This document shows positions 1 to 9,699 of a stretch of 64,000 nt of DNA, in pieces. Source of the DNA: Durusdinium trenchii (Eukaryota; Sar; Dinophyceae; Suessiales; Symbiodiniaceae); assembly GCA_963970005.1 (NCBI GenBank), contig CAXAMN010023662.1:603864-667863 (forward strand). Reading direction: 5' to 3'. The position numbers were made by a program, and so were the translations under genes. Each line of letters begins with the position of its first letter. Position 1 is the stretch's first letter. Below the pieces are notes generated by a model. The model made no database searches and was not told where the DNA came from. It saw only the letters and a list, made by a program, of their open reading frames with translations.

Positions 1-88
1 ATGAGGAGAACAAAGGGCTTTGACCACAGATAGAAAATGTCCATCTCCACCTCATCGCCGAAGTGTGCTGCCAATGAGACCTTAGTCA
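1..88 (-). CDS. Integrase catalytic core, first residues, truncated by window edge
   Basis: Reading from 88 down to 1 gives AAHFGDEVEMDIFYLW. In my recollection this is how the integrase core of dinoflagellate Copia elements begins; the Asp of VEMD is the likely first catalytic acidic residue. The segment is one base out of frame with the HHCC segment that ends at 86. The window stops after about 29 codons, so the remaining DDE residues cannot be checked. Confidence 0.7.
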
Positions 89-1878
89 ATTTGGCTTGGC
101 TGGTAGTCGTGCATATCGTCGACAGATAGGGCATGATGCCACTGCTTCATGAGCCATTTGCACTACTTCAGGAGGCATCCCTGCTCTGAGGAGCAGGTTG
201 GAGAAATCCGTGGCGTTGGCATGCCACATCTTTTCATGTAGCCCGAGAAGGAGGCGTCGAGCAGCCACTGTGTCTTTCTTGATCTCTAGAGGTAGTCGAT
301 GAAGGACACGTCGAATGCTGTAGAGGGGCTTCATGCTTCGAAGCTCGATGGCTGTTGTGTCGACTCCTTCATAGGGCATCATGGCTGTAGATGAGGATGG
401 TCGTGCAGGATCTTCAGCTGGCTGTCGTGGAACGATGGCCTGTGATTCTGATGCAGCTTGTGGCATTGGTGTCATCGGTGCGGATGTCCCGGATGGAGTC
501 TGAGGTGCTCCCTTTGCAGATGCTGGAGGATCGTAACTGCCGAAAAATGCAATCAGCCAATTCTCTTCTTCGATGGCCTCCCTTTGCTGGGAGGCTGAGA
601 GTTCTCTCAGATCCTCGATGGAGTGAACTTGCCATGATTCATAGGATCCCCGGCAAATCAATCGTAGTGGCGCTTGTTCTGCAGAGAGGTGAGGCTCTGG
701 AAATGGTTTGGCAAATGGGTGAAGCACCACGTGGACTCTGAAGACGTAGAGGATCTTTCTGAGGAGGTGTTTGGCCGCCATCATCAAAGATGGATCAGTG
801 AGCCAGTAGTGATATTCTTTTCCACCGGCAGCTTCAAAGACGGACATGCTGTCCTCCACGATCTTGCACAGCAAGTATTTGAGATGTACTTGATCTTCGG
901 GAGACAAGTTGTAGTCAGCAGGCGCTGTCAAAGTGACTGCCTTGGCATTGGCATGCGAGCGTGCGGCTCTCTTGAAGTCTTCCAGAGGGGACGATGCCAT
1001 AGACGGTGTCGATGGAGCTGCAGTTGCCATCTTCTCCAGCTTTCTTCCATAACGACATTCTCCTGGAATGTAGGTGTGTTCTGTTCCAGGAAGAGCAGCA
1101 CGTCCCAACTCGCAGCGCTCACACTTGTAGTAAATTGCTGTCTGGGCCAAGCTGTGCAGGATCTTAGGTCGAAGGCCACCATGAGGAGCAATGGTGTGGA
1201 TGACGTCCTCGATGAGTGCTTTGCAAAAGCGCTGAGGGTAAACTGCTGCCATTGCTGTTCGATTGATGCCGTTGTGTTGGCCTTGAAGAGGTGTGTGTGG
1301 AACTCCTCGATGGCCATTGCATCGGCGAACAGCTACTCTCAGCTTGAAGTTGGCCTCAAGGCCGGTGGCTTTGAGCACAGGTTGCCGATGTTCATCACAT
1401 GCTCCAAAGGCGCACTGATCTGTCCTCTTTGCCTTCCGGTATCCATGGAACTGCTGGTTGTGGATCATTAGACTTTCTGTCCACATAGCTGAACTCCATG
1501 GTTGTTCCAGCACATAGTACTTCTTTCTCTGAACTTGCTGGGCCAGCTTGTTCTGCATGTAAACCAGTGCTGGTCTCTCTTTCTCACGATCTCGTAGAAG
1601 ATCTCGTCTGTCTCGCCTGGATGAGGAGATGCTGTAGAACTTGCATCGAGGAGTGCACATCAGGAAGTCTGGGCGACAGACATCGTAGGCTTCATCAAGC
1701 ATCTTCTGGTGCTCAGGTAGGCCAAGATCCCAGCCATACCTGAAGTCAACTGGAAAGCCCATGGATAGGCCAGAAAGCACGCATAGCAATGTGAAGCGTC
1801 CAGAACCTGAACATAGTTCCCAGCCATGCCACTTGGTCTTGTTGCGCTTTGCCTCTTTGATCCATCGTGGGTGGATGG
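86..1878 (-). CDS. Methyltransferase-like domain plus integrase HHCC region
   Basis: The frame continues the Gag-protease polyprotein after a one-base change near 1868-1880. It opens with WELCSGSGRF, which resembles the SAM-binding motif I of class I methyltransferases. PVDFRYGWDL and PDFLMCTPRCKFYS follow, in the position of motif IV (cytosine-5 enzymes have PCQ). YYVLEQPWSS is like the ENV/ENP motif VI, and a distal DQCAFG...AAVYPQRFCKAL block ends the domain. After a low-complexity linker comes LHEKMWHANATDF...CPICRRY, the HHCC zinc-binding region of Copia integrase. The frame ends in TGA at 86-88. A catalytic Cys directly after Pro is not seen, so activity is doubtful. Placement between protease and integrase is unusual for Copia elements. 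Confidence 0.8.
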
Positions 1879-4530
1879 AGAGACCACTCGTCGTCCTGAC
1901 TTCACATAGAACTCCTCAGGCATTGCTTTGTAGTCCTTGTTCAGTCGTTGACATTCTTCAGCTGTCAGATGTTCTGGATATTCATCCTGAGTGTAGAGAG
2001 GCAGATCACTCAGGTTCGTGGCAAAGATCTCCTCAGTGAGGTCAGAGGACTGAATCTCTTCTGTTGCTGGTCTCGGAAAATCTTCACTTATCACACGCAC
2101 TTCTTCACTTTTCACACGCTCCTCTTTTGGAGCCTCTTCTGGTGCGGAATCATCGAGCAGTTGACGGACTTCATGAAGAGGTTCGGCAAAGGACACTTCT
2201 TTCTTTTGAGTTGTATCCGCAGGCTCAACTGTCGTGGTACATGAAGATGTCGGCTCTGCGGACCTCCACTTCTGTCCTGGGTCTGCTGCTGCCTGGGTGA
2301 CCTGTTGCCAGAACGTGTAGGAATGATCTGGCCAATGAGCTTTGGACATCTCAGAGATCTGCCGAATGAAGTGGCACACGTCATGTTGTGGTTCATGTAC
2401 TGCGGCTGCTTGATCATCCAAAGGCAGAAGATAGTGACCGGAATTTGTCAGCAGACATCTGAAGAGGTGAATGTCTGCCATGGTTGAGCTCTGAGAGGTA
2501 GACGTCCAGGTCACCAGAAGGCCGTCGTTGTTGTCAAACCAACACGAATGCAGTGATGCCTTCATTTCGCAAAGTGCCGGATTGCCAACCAAAGCTGGGC
2601 AGAGTGAGCCTTCCTTGCCTATCACGTCGGCCGTGTAGGTAGCATCCAGGCCCTTGAACGGAAGCTTGAGGTGTACACGTCCAATGGCTCGATCTGGACA
2701 GCCGCTGATGCCTGTGATGGTGGCGGTGGAATTGGACCATGAGATCGTCTCGTTCTTGGCATTCGGATAGCAGTGATCGAGAAGATCTCTTAGCGTCTCA
2801 CTGCCAACCAAGCCCGCAGCGGCACCTGGATCGATCAGAAGGCCACGTCGTTTCTGTCCTTGCACCGTGTGGTAGGTGCAGTGGTTCGTGTGCAAAGTAG
2901 TGGCAAAGGAGAGGTGCTTCCGTGGCTGCTCTGCTGCTTCTGTTGTTGTCTCTGTAGTCGATGTCTCAGCAGGTGGACCTCGCCAGGCAAAGATCTCCTC
3001 CCTGCGTGGTGGAGTGACTTGCACCAACTGCTGTGTCTTGTCAGTGCGATTGCTCGTGGGCGATTGAGCTTCCAGAGACAGACCATAGTCGGGCTGACGA
3101 CGATAGGTGGTGTAGTCCTGGAAGTCCTCATAGTAGCCCTTGTACTTGCTCTTGCCTTTGCCCTTGGATCGGAAGCCTTTCTTCCCTTTTCCTTTGCCTT
3201 TGCTCTTCTTGCCTTTTCCGAACTTGTCTTTGCCCTTGCCTTTTCCTCCGTGATTGGCTGGACATTGAGCTGCACGATGATAACGAGAGCCACAAATGAA
3301 GCAACCATCGTTGGAGCCCTGGTAGTAGTCCTCGGAGTTCTCAAGGTCATCTGCAGCCATGTCATATTCTTCAGCAGTGCTGTGCCAATCCGGAGAGCTG
3401 TGTTCAGTGGCGTCATACCAGACTTCTTCTGTGGGGCCATCATACCATGGATCATCGTACCATGGCTCTGAGCTCCATTCATCATAGTACGTCCAGTCTT
3501 GCTCAGTGCCATGCCATGCACCCCACGGATCATAGTCAGTCTGGTAGTTCTCGGCATGGTCGTTGGTGCGCTGGTGCTCGGCATAGAGGTCGTGGGACAG
3601 TGACTGATTCTCACTGCGACTGCTCAGACGGAGAGCAAGTCGTCGAGCCTCAGCAAAGCGACTCATGTCTCCGTGAATCTGGAGTTTCACGTCCTCCACG
3701 AACTTGGAAGGAAGTCCACTGTGGCGGAAGAAGAGGTAGGTCTTGGCGACGTCGTTGACATCAAGGCCAGCCCTCATTTGTGCTTCCTCATAGCGAAGAT
3801 CCCATTCGGCGGAGTACTCCTGGAACGAAAGCTTTCCACGTCGGAGCTCAAAGAAGGCCTCCAAAGCCGAAGTCGTGAGCTCCTGGTCACTCTGACCGAA
3901 TGCTTCTCGTAGAGCGGAAGCCAGCACGGAGACTCCGCTCGGGATGTGAGGCTGCAAAATTACATTGGGATCCATAGGATCGCGAACTTCGTCCACAGTG
4001 AGTCGGACAAGAGCGCTGTCACCAACGTCATAGTTCCCATCAGGGCGGATGACACGAAGATTCATGGCAATCTTTTGGGCTCGTCCTTGCAATCGTCCTG
4101 CCACCAGAGGGCCCACTGATTCGTCGGGGCCTTCATAGATCCTGTACCACAACTTCAGTTTCTCAAAGAACATTCGAAGCGGGTAGTCCGGCAGGCCAGG
4201 GGCCCAACCGGGCGGACAGTCCCTCCGGTACTCCGTCAATGGAATTCCGGACTGCAAGGTCGAGCTTGTAGCCGCCATCACTGATGTAGGATGGGCGTAG
4301 GACCGATTCTCCTCGACAGGGACCTTGTAATCGGTGAGCTCAGGGAGATATCCTGGAGGTGTAGTTCTGTAGTCGAGCTCGACGATCACACTCTTGAGGT
4401 CCTGGATCGGGTAGGTCGGGACTCGCAGCTTGAAAAAAGAACCTGGGGCGAGCTCAACAGGCAGTGGTGCTCCTGCTATCAGCCAGCAGGAGGGAGAAAC
4501 AAGGAGCGCCAAGAGCGCCGTGATACACAC
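1660..4530 (-). CDS. Gag and aspartic protease polyprotein segment
   Basis: The open frame is 956 codons. The listed start at 4530 is GTG and the frame is open further upstream; the first likely Gag methionine is the ATG at 4278-4276, giving MAATSS. The Gag capsid-like part follows, including FFEKLKLWYR and GRLQGRAQ. Near residue 410 lies CFICGSRYHRAAQC, a CX2CX4HX4C nucleic-acid-binding knuckle, then a tract of about 40 Gly/Lys/Ser residues. Near residue 563 is LLIDPGAAAG, the retroviral-type aspartic protease signature with DPG in place of D[ST]G. The last meaningful residues end near 1875. After that the sense frame moves by one base into the next ORF, and the tail to 1660 is out of frame. 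Confidence 0.9.
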   Translation of the reverse strand: MCITALLALLVSPSCWLIAGAPLPVELAPGSFFKLRVPTYPIQDLKSVIVELDYRTTPPGYLPELTDYKVPVEENRSYAHPTSVMAATSSTLQSGIPLTEYRRDCPPGWAPGLPDYPLRMFFEKLKLWYRIYEGPDESVGPLVAGRLQGRAQKIAMNLRVIRPDGNYDVGDSALVRLTVDEVRDPMDPNVILQPHIPSGVSVLASALREAFGQSDQELTTSALEAFFELRRGKLSFQEYSAEWDLRYEEAQMRAGLDVNDVAKTYLFFRHSGLPSKFVEDVKLQIHGDMSRFAEARRLALRLSSRSENQSLSHDLYAEHQRTNDHAENYQTDYDPWGAWHGTEQDWTYYDEWSSEPWYDDPWYDGPTEEVWYDATEHSSPDWHSTAEEYDMAADDLENSEDYYQGSNDGCFICGSRYHRAAQCPANHGGKGKGKDKFGKGKKSKGKGKGKKGFRSKGKGKSKYKGYYEDFQDYTTYRRQPDYGLSLEAQSPTSNRTDKTQQLVQVTPPRREEIFAWRGPPAETSTTETTTEAAEQPRKHLSFATTLHTNHCTYHTVQGQKRRGLLIDPGAAAGLVGSETLRDLLDHCYPNAKNETISWSNSTATITGISGCPDRAIGRVHLKLPFKGLDATYTADVIGKEGSLCPALVGNPALCEMKASLHSCWFDNNDGLLVTWTSTSQSSTMADIHLFRCLLTNSGHYLLPLDDQAAAVHEPQHDVCHFIRQISEMSKAHWPDHSYTFWQQVTQAAADPGQKWRSAEPTSSCTTTVEPADTTQKKEVSFAEPLHEVRQLLDDSAPEEAPKEERVKSEEVRVISEDFPRPATEEIQSSDLTEEIFATNLSDLPLYTQDEYPEHLTAEECQRLNKDYKAMPEEFYVKSGRRVVSPSTHDGSKRQSATRPSGMAGNYVQVLDASHCYACFLAYPWAFQLTSGMAGILAYLSTRRCLMKPTMSVAQTS

Positions 4531-4585
4531 GTTGATCAGGAAGGTGAGAGTCGTCGTGGTGTCACCTGAAGCAACGCAAAGGGTG

Positions 4586-4670
4586 GCCTGCGGTCACGGC
4601 AGGCGCGCTGGAAGCCAGCGCCGGCAGCCTATGGCGCTCGGAGCCCCGCCGAAGCAGGGCTCCGCTACCA
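4586..4670 (-). other. Three consecutive stem-loops and possible primer-binding site upstream of gag
   Basis: Three inverted repeats stand side by side: GCCTGC/GCAGGC (4586-4604), GCGCTGG/CCAGCGC (4605-4621) and CGGAGCCC/GGGCTCCG (4639-4664). On the minus strand the sequence at 4670-4658 reads TGGTAGCGGAGCC. This has the TGG start of a retroelement primer-binding site and resembles the complement of a eukaryotic initiator tRNA-Met 3' end. The position just 5' of gag fits a leader region for packaging or priming. The role is inference; the stems are visible. Confidence 0.45.
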
Positions 4671-5699
4671 AACAAGCGGAGACTTTTCAGCTAGCGGCCA
4701 AGGGATCCCTGTCGATCCGGTTCGAGTGAAAAAGGGTATCGGTCAAAGGTGGCTATGTCTCATGTACAAATGTTCCAACTAAATGTTCATAGTCATAGGC
4801 GACTTTTCGATTTTGAAGTTCTTCCCAGCTTTCCATCATCGTGGGTCCCCTATTTGGGGACCCCTCCTTACAAAAAAAAAAACATGACATCGGAGTCTTT
4901 TATCTTAGCGGGAGGGGGGGGAGCAGTGTTTTTGACATGTGGGAGGATTTCACCATGTCCGCCATGGAACCGATCCAGGACGACCGCTGAAACCACGGCG
5001 AACGTGTTGGTCCTCCGGGGCCAAGGGGTCAGCCACGAGCTCAGCCGTGGAACGGGCAGTCATGGTGACCTGGAGAAACGAGAGTGAGGTCAGAAGCCAT
5101 CAGACGTGAGGTCCAGTCTTAACAGCCTTTACAAGTCTTTTAAGAGCCTAACATAGCCTAACATAGCCTAACTATACAATCAGGTGTTGATCAATGTTTT
5201 CTTGAAGCATCTTGAACCACAGGTCATGGACATCTACCATAAAGAAACATCCAAAGATTCAAACGCCAGGCCCTTGTCTTAAAATTAAAAAGCTGTGTGC
5301 CAATAATATCCTTCAGGTCCCGTATACAGTAGACAAGATTGATTTGGCCATTGATATGAACCCACCACAAGCGCTGTGAATAAGAACCGCTTCCGGACTT
5401 CCGGGACCTCGATCTCGCTACTTGGCAGACCATTTGAATCCATTTGATATCTTCACATCTTCTTTGGCGTATGCTCCAGGCACGCAGGCACTTTGACCAG
5501 CTGCCAGCAGTCAATGCATATGTTAATAGTTATGATTGCTCCGTTAGGAGTGTTTTTCAGCCCATTCCTGTGGTCCATCCTGGAATCCTGGATTATGTGC
5601 AGGTCTTCTCATCTCTGGACGGGACGTGGGGACGTGGTGGACTTCCCATGCAGACCAAGAGAGGTTAAGTGACCTGAACTAGGACCTGTAACCTGGGGT
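4671..5699. other. No gene seen; short tandem repeat
   Basis: This stretch lies upstream of the retroelement. It has stops in all frames and no exon-like island that I could defend. It contains a CCTAACATAG tandem repeat near 5147-5172 and short A and G runs near 4870-4920. A 5' LTR could start here, but the partner LTR is outside the window. Confidence 0.5.
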
Positions 5700-6163
5700 A
5701 CCCAACTGGGATAGTCTAGTTCGGGTCCTTCAACCTCTGTTGGGAAAGAAGAGGGAGATTCTTGAGGCGATCTTCGACTCTTCCGAAAGCTCCTCACGTC
5801 TTGCTCTCTTCGACCTTCCACCCGGATAGAAGCCACCCGCAACAGGCGGCCGTTCCCGAAGGAGCAGCGGTTTTGCGGCTCTTAGGGTTGGACGAGGACC
5901 GGTGGATGGGTCGGATTCCTCCCCTTGAGCTGTGGACGAACCAACACTTGGCACTCTTTGACCCTCACACGTTCCACTCTTCACTCAACTGGAACCCATA
6001 CTTGGACGCTGACTCTTCTTCCTTGGCCGAGGTGTTTTCCGCGTTGGGGAGACCTCAGCCCGCCTGCTTTCGAAGACCATCGAGGAAGCAAAGCCGAATC
6101 TGGCCTTCCTTGGCCATCCTGATCGGCAAATCTTGTACAACTCCAACTCCCCAAGGGTGAAAA
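5700..6163 (+). pseudogene. Frameshifted coding relic, unknown protein
   Basis: Three adjacent segments read as protein in three different + frames: LLGKKREILEAIFDSSESSS at about 5735-5830, AAVLRLLGLDEDRWMGRIPP with ALFDPHTFHSSLNWNPYL at about 5850-6060, then KTIEEAKPNLAFLGHPDRQI at about 6075-6150. The order is collinear, and each break is a one-base type change without obvious splice sites. That suggests a decayed gene copy or retroposed fragment. I do not recognise the family. The opposite strand is also open in places, but it reads as low-complexity basic sequence. Confidence 0.45.
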
Positions 6164-6276
6164 ACACAAAACAAAATCATACAGAGGTTCTTGGTTTTGC
6201 TATGTTTTGCTCAGAAAGATCCTCCAGCCTATCTCCTGTGGTCTCAGACCCATCTCCCATTCATCATCATTCCCAC

Positions 6277-9200
6277 CCGTTGTCCTCTTGTAGACTCCAT
6301 GGCAGCTGGAGCGCCAACACCAGACCTCCACGCTCCAGCCCGGCACGCGACCCTCCGCGACGGTCTGGACCAAGTTCTGGAAGTTGGCTCCAGCCTCGGG
6401 CGGCCGTTGACAACCCGAACACCAGAACGTGGAACGCGTGGAACGCCCCAAGCGGTGCAAAGCACAAAGCAAAGCAACGAACCGACCCTATATAGTATAT
6501 AGCGCATGGGGGCAGCTGGTTTTCGCGCATGGTTAAGTCCCTTAGAAGTTCGGAATGAACCAAAAAGGAGTGTAGTTTGGTGGTCTGGAGAAAGTTGTGT
6601 GTGTCTACACGTTCCTGAGGCTTGTCTCCAGCAAGTCACTGTCATCAATGATATTGTCTTCTTTCAGGTGTTCATGGGCGCGACACATGATCAGACCTGA
6701 CATGCACCATGCACCCTCATTCTCTTGCTTCAAGCAAAGATCGTCCCAAATGTCCCTAATTCCCATCATCCATCATCATCCCAATGTCTCCTCCTCTTTC
6801 GCCTTGTTTCTTCTTCCCCAGCGGCGGTATTGGGTGCTTGACCTCCAAGGTTTCCATCCCCCGTCGCCAGGATCAGCACATGATCGTCGTCACAACGAGG
6901 GAAGCGCAGCACATGCATCAAGGCTTCTCCTGCGGGTGCTGCGGGCGGGTCGAGTCCGCCGACCGCGGAAACCCCCGGACGAACTCGACGCCGCGAAAAA
7001 GACGGCCAAAGAAAGGATATGTCACAAACATGTTTGCCATCTGAGTTGAGGATCAGAAGAATCATCACCCTGGGCCCAAGTGAGGCAAAAATATGTCAAA
7101 ATAACAACATTAGCCCACGACATCCGTCTTGATTTTCCGTCTCCCAACAGAGACGAGACTTGCATGAATACCAATTTTGGTGTGTTTGATTTTCTTTTGA
7201 AGGGGTCTTGGTAAGTGGATTGTGCCAAGAAATTGTTGATCATCTTCCATCCAGCTTCCTGGTACCCTTCTTCTCTTTTTCCAAACAAGAGCTGAGGCTC
7301 AGGGCCGCAAGCCCGGGAGTGACGCTCCTACAAGACGACCATCCACAAACTCTTCACGGTTTCTCGGATCACCTGGGGGATGGCGATGGCCAAATCCAGG
7401 CAGTGATGCAAGCGGTGAACACACCAACACACCCATCGCAATCCCATTTGTTCCATCATGTGTTTCCATGGTGTTCTGGATTGTTGTGGCCTGTTTGGAG
7501 GTGGTCTTGCCCCCAGCGCTAGCCCACAGATTTTCATCTCCCAAATCAACCTTCCTCTTTAGCACTTCCACCACCTATGGGACCTCGCCGGTTACGCCAG
7601 CCGGATATGCACCGCACACCCCAAGGAAGGACCGACCTTGGGCCAGAGCACGGCCCGACCCGTGCGGAACGGGTCCTGATTCTTAGGGCAGTTCAGAAAC
7701 GGAACCAGACCATGCGGACTCACCCAAATGGGAACCCCAAAGAAATGGAACCTCACCCAACGCCACGCCTGAAAATACCACACTGTGACCGTTCGGTCTG
7801 TTGGCTGGGCTGGTGGATTTTCGGTCTGTCAAGTTGAAGAGTCGTTGATTCGGGACAGGTGAGACAAGGGAAGAAAGGTGAGGAGAACACAAACAATTGG
7901 TGAGTCCACCAGACTTTGTATCCTAGCGGATTGAAAAGGATTCCTGGGAATCAAGTGGAGTTACCAGTGACCTAATGTTATTCATTCATGATACCTTTGT
8001 ACCAAAACAAAATGGATCCCATACACTCTCTAAAACCAACATCGCCCCTGCCGTGCCAGATGCTGTACAAAGATGGAGACCTCAACTCACTGGCTGAAGC
8101 CGATGTGCTACTGTGGGTGAGTGAAGTTTACACCAGGTGATCCGGTAATATCCGGCACATGTTTTTCAAGACTCCGCTCTGAAATCTTGACACCTTCTAC
8201 TCGAGCAAGGTTGGCTGAAACCCACATGTCACTGTGGCGGAGTGAGGAGGGAGTGATGATCCTGGTGCCACGCTCACTTCGTCTCCCGACTGGTTGACGC
8301 TCCAACCACTCCAGCCGTCTCCAGCCGTCCATTCCGACCACTCCAGGGGAGGCACGATGCGCGGTTTGCACTTCGTAGCCGGCGCGCTTCCACGCCGCCC
8401 AGATCGAGGGCGCCGAGGGGCGAGAGCCCATCACCACGCGCCGCTGCACCGTCCTAGACGCGAGGAAGACGCAGAAGCTGTTGCAGAACATCTGAGGAAC
8501 CTAAAAGGTCGGCGCATGTCTCAGAGATGAAATCTTCAACCCCAAGAGTCCCAGCCCACATAGTCTCCGGAAGTCTCAAGAATTGATGCAACATGGCCCA
8601 GCATCCATGTACATCTTGTCCATCTTCCCCCCGTTCAACCCTCAGAACCTCACGGGCCAGCTCTCCTGACACCTTGAAGGGCACCAGTAAAGCCTTTGAT
8701 GTAAATCCGTTGCTGAAAGTCCCGGATTCCAGTGGGCAGCAACTGGCACCCGATGCAAATGTTGCCTCACAGAAGAGACATCCCTTGCACATGGGATGTG
8801 CACTCAGCCGCTGCACCGAAACAGGGGTCGTGGGGAACTCTCACTCTTGATGTGCAAAGCGCACTGCACGGATAAACCACGGAAAAAGGGGGTCTGATGT
8901 TGAAACTGCTGAAGCACCTGGAGATATGCACCGTCTTGTAGACCTCTTTCGAAGATGTGCACCACACGATCCATGAGTTGGAAGCAAAGTTTCTTCTACC
9001 CAAGCAGGAAGCTATAATTATATCTTAATCCAGCAGCCATCTCAAATGCCACTAGAATCTCTTGAGCTATTGGAAGAAAAGCGTGAGGTCTACGTTCTTT
9101 GCTTATCTTTGCTTAACTACCTGAGCCTTTAGGAGGCTCTAAGTGTGCCCGACAGGGGCAGACCAACGGGCCGCACTCCAAAACCAACCTCTAGACAACG

Positions 9201-9608
9201 TTCTCCACCTGCTTGGTGCAGACAAGGGATTCTGAGGTACTCCTTCCGACATGACTTGCGCTCCGAGTCTGCGCTTCTCTAGGCCCTTCGTCATAGGACG
9301 GGTACCAAAGAGTAGAGGTACTCCTTCCAGGAACCATGTGACAAGGCTTCAGGAAAAGCGAGGACCAACACCATGAGAACCCCTCGTTCCCTCACTCTCC
9401 TTCGACCTCGTCGCTCGCAGGACACCGAGTGGCTGTTGTCTACAAAGATGTGCACGCTTTGCTGCCGTTCGTGCGCGAGTTGTTCTTCCAGATCGGCAGG
9501 ACTTCGGGTGGACAAGGAGATCAAATGGTTCTCCAAGGCATTCCTCAGCGACCGAAGCTCTGAGTCGCCATCCAGAAACTGGGTGGACGATTTGGGACGC
9601 GGGAGGCT
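6277..9608 (-). CDS. NYN-domain (PIN-like ribonuclease) gene, five exons
   Basis: Five minus-strand islands, in order, rebuild an NYN fold. Exon 9608-9407 carries VHIFVDNSHSV, the first strand with its metal-binding Asp. Exon 8665-8628 carries ELAREVLRVERG. Exon 8453 to about 8330 carries RRVVMGSRPSAPSIWAAW and AGYEV. Exon 6929-6838 carries VLILATGDGN, the second Asp motif. Exon 6394-6277 carries NFQNLVQTVAEG and GWSVEVWCWRSSC, the last strands. Most acceptors are AG|G. The 6838 boundary uses a GC donor and joins in phase 0 to 6394. NYN proteins are RNA-cleaving or RNA-binding nucleases. The canonical VDNSN reads VDNSH here. The junctions on both sides of the third exon are not fully resolved, and exons at either end are unknown. 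Confidence 0.6.
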
Positions 9609-9699
9609 GAAGTGGGCTGAAGCGGGTGAAGCATGCGGCGCTCTGGTCTATTGCTGCTGGAAACATCAGATGCGTAAACAAAGCCCCAACTCTTAGACT

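Larger units (their letters stand above)
1..4670 (-). mobile_element. Copia-like LTR retrotransposon, 5' portion, probably inactive
   Basis: Reading on the minus strand from 4670 to 1, the domains follow the Ty1/Copia order: Gag, CCHC zinc knuckle, aspartic protease, an extra methyltransferase-like domain, integrase zinc-binding region, start of the integrase core. Reverse transcriptase and RNase H would lie beyond base 1. The frame changes twice, near 1868-1880 and near 88, so this copy is probably decayed unless these are assembly errors. Gly/Lys repeats after the zinc knuckle are, from memory, typical of Symbiodiniaceae elements. No LTR pair can be seen because the 3' half is outside the window. 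The family call is secure; activity is not. Confidence 0.93.

Noticed and set aside
2835-3614. 259-codon minus ORF and opposing + ORFs within the retroelement
   Set aside because: Out-of-frame readings of Gag; biased toward Thr/Arg/Ala and without domains.
9349-9696. + and minus ORFs over the first NYN exon
   Set aside because: Shadows; only the frame with VHIFVDNSHSV fits the NYN fold.
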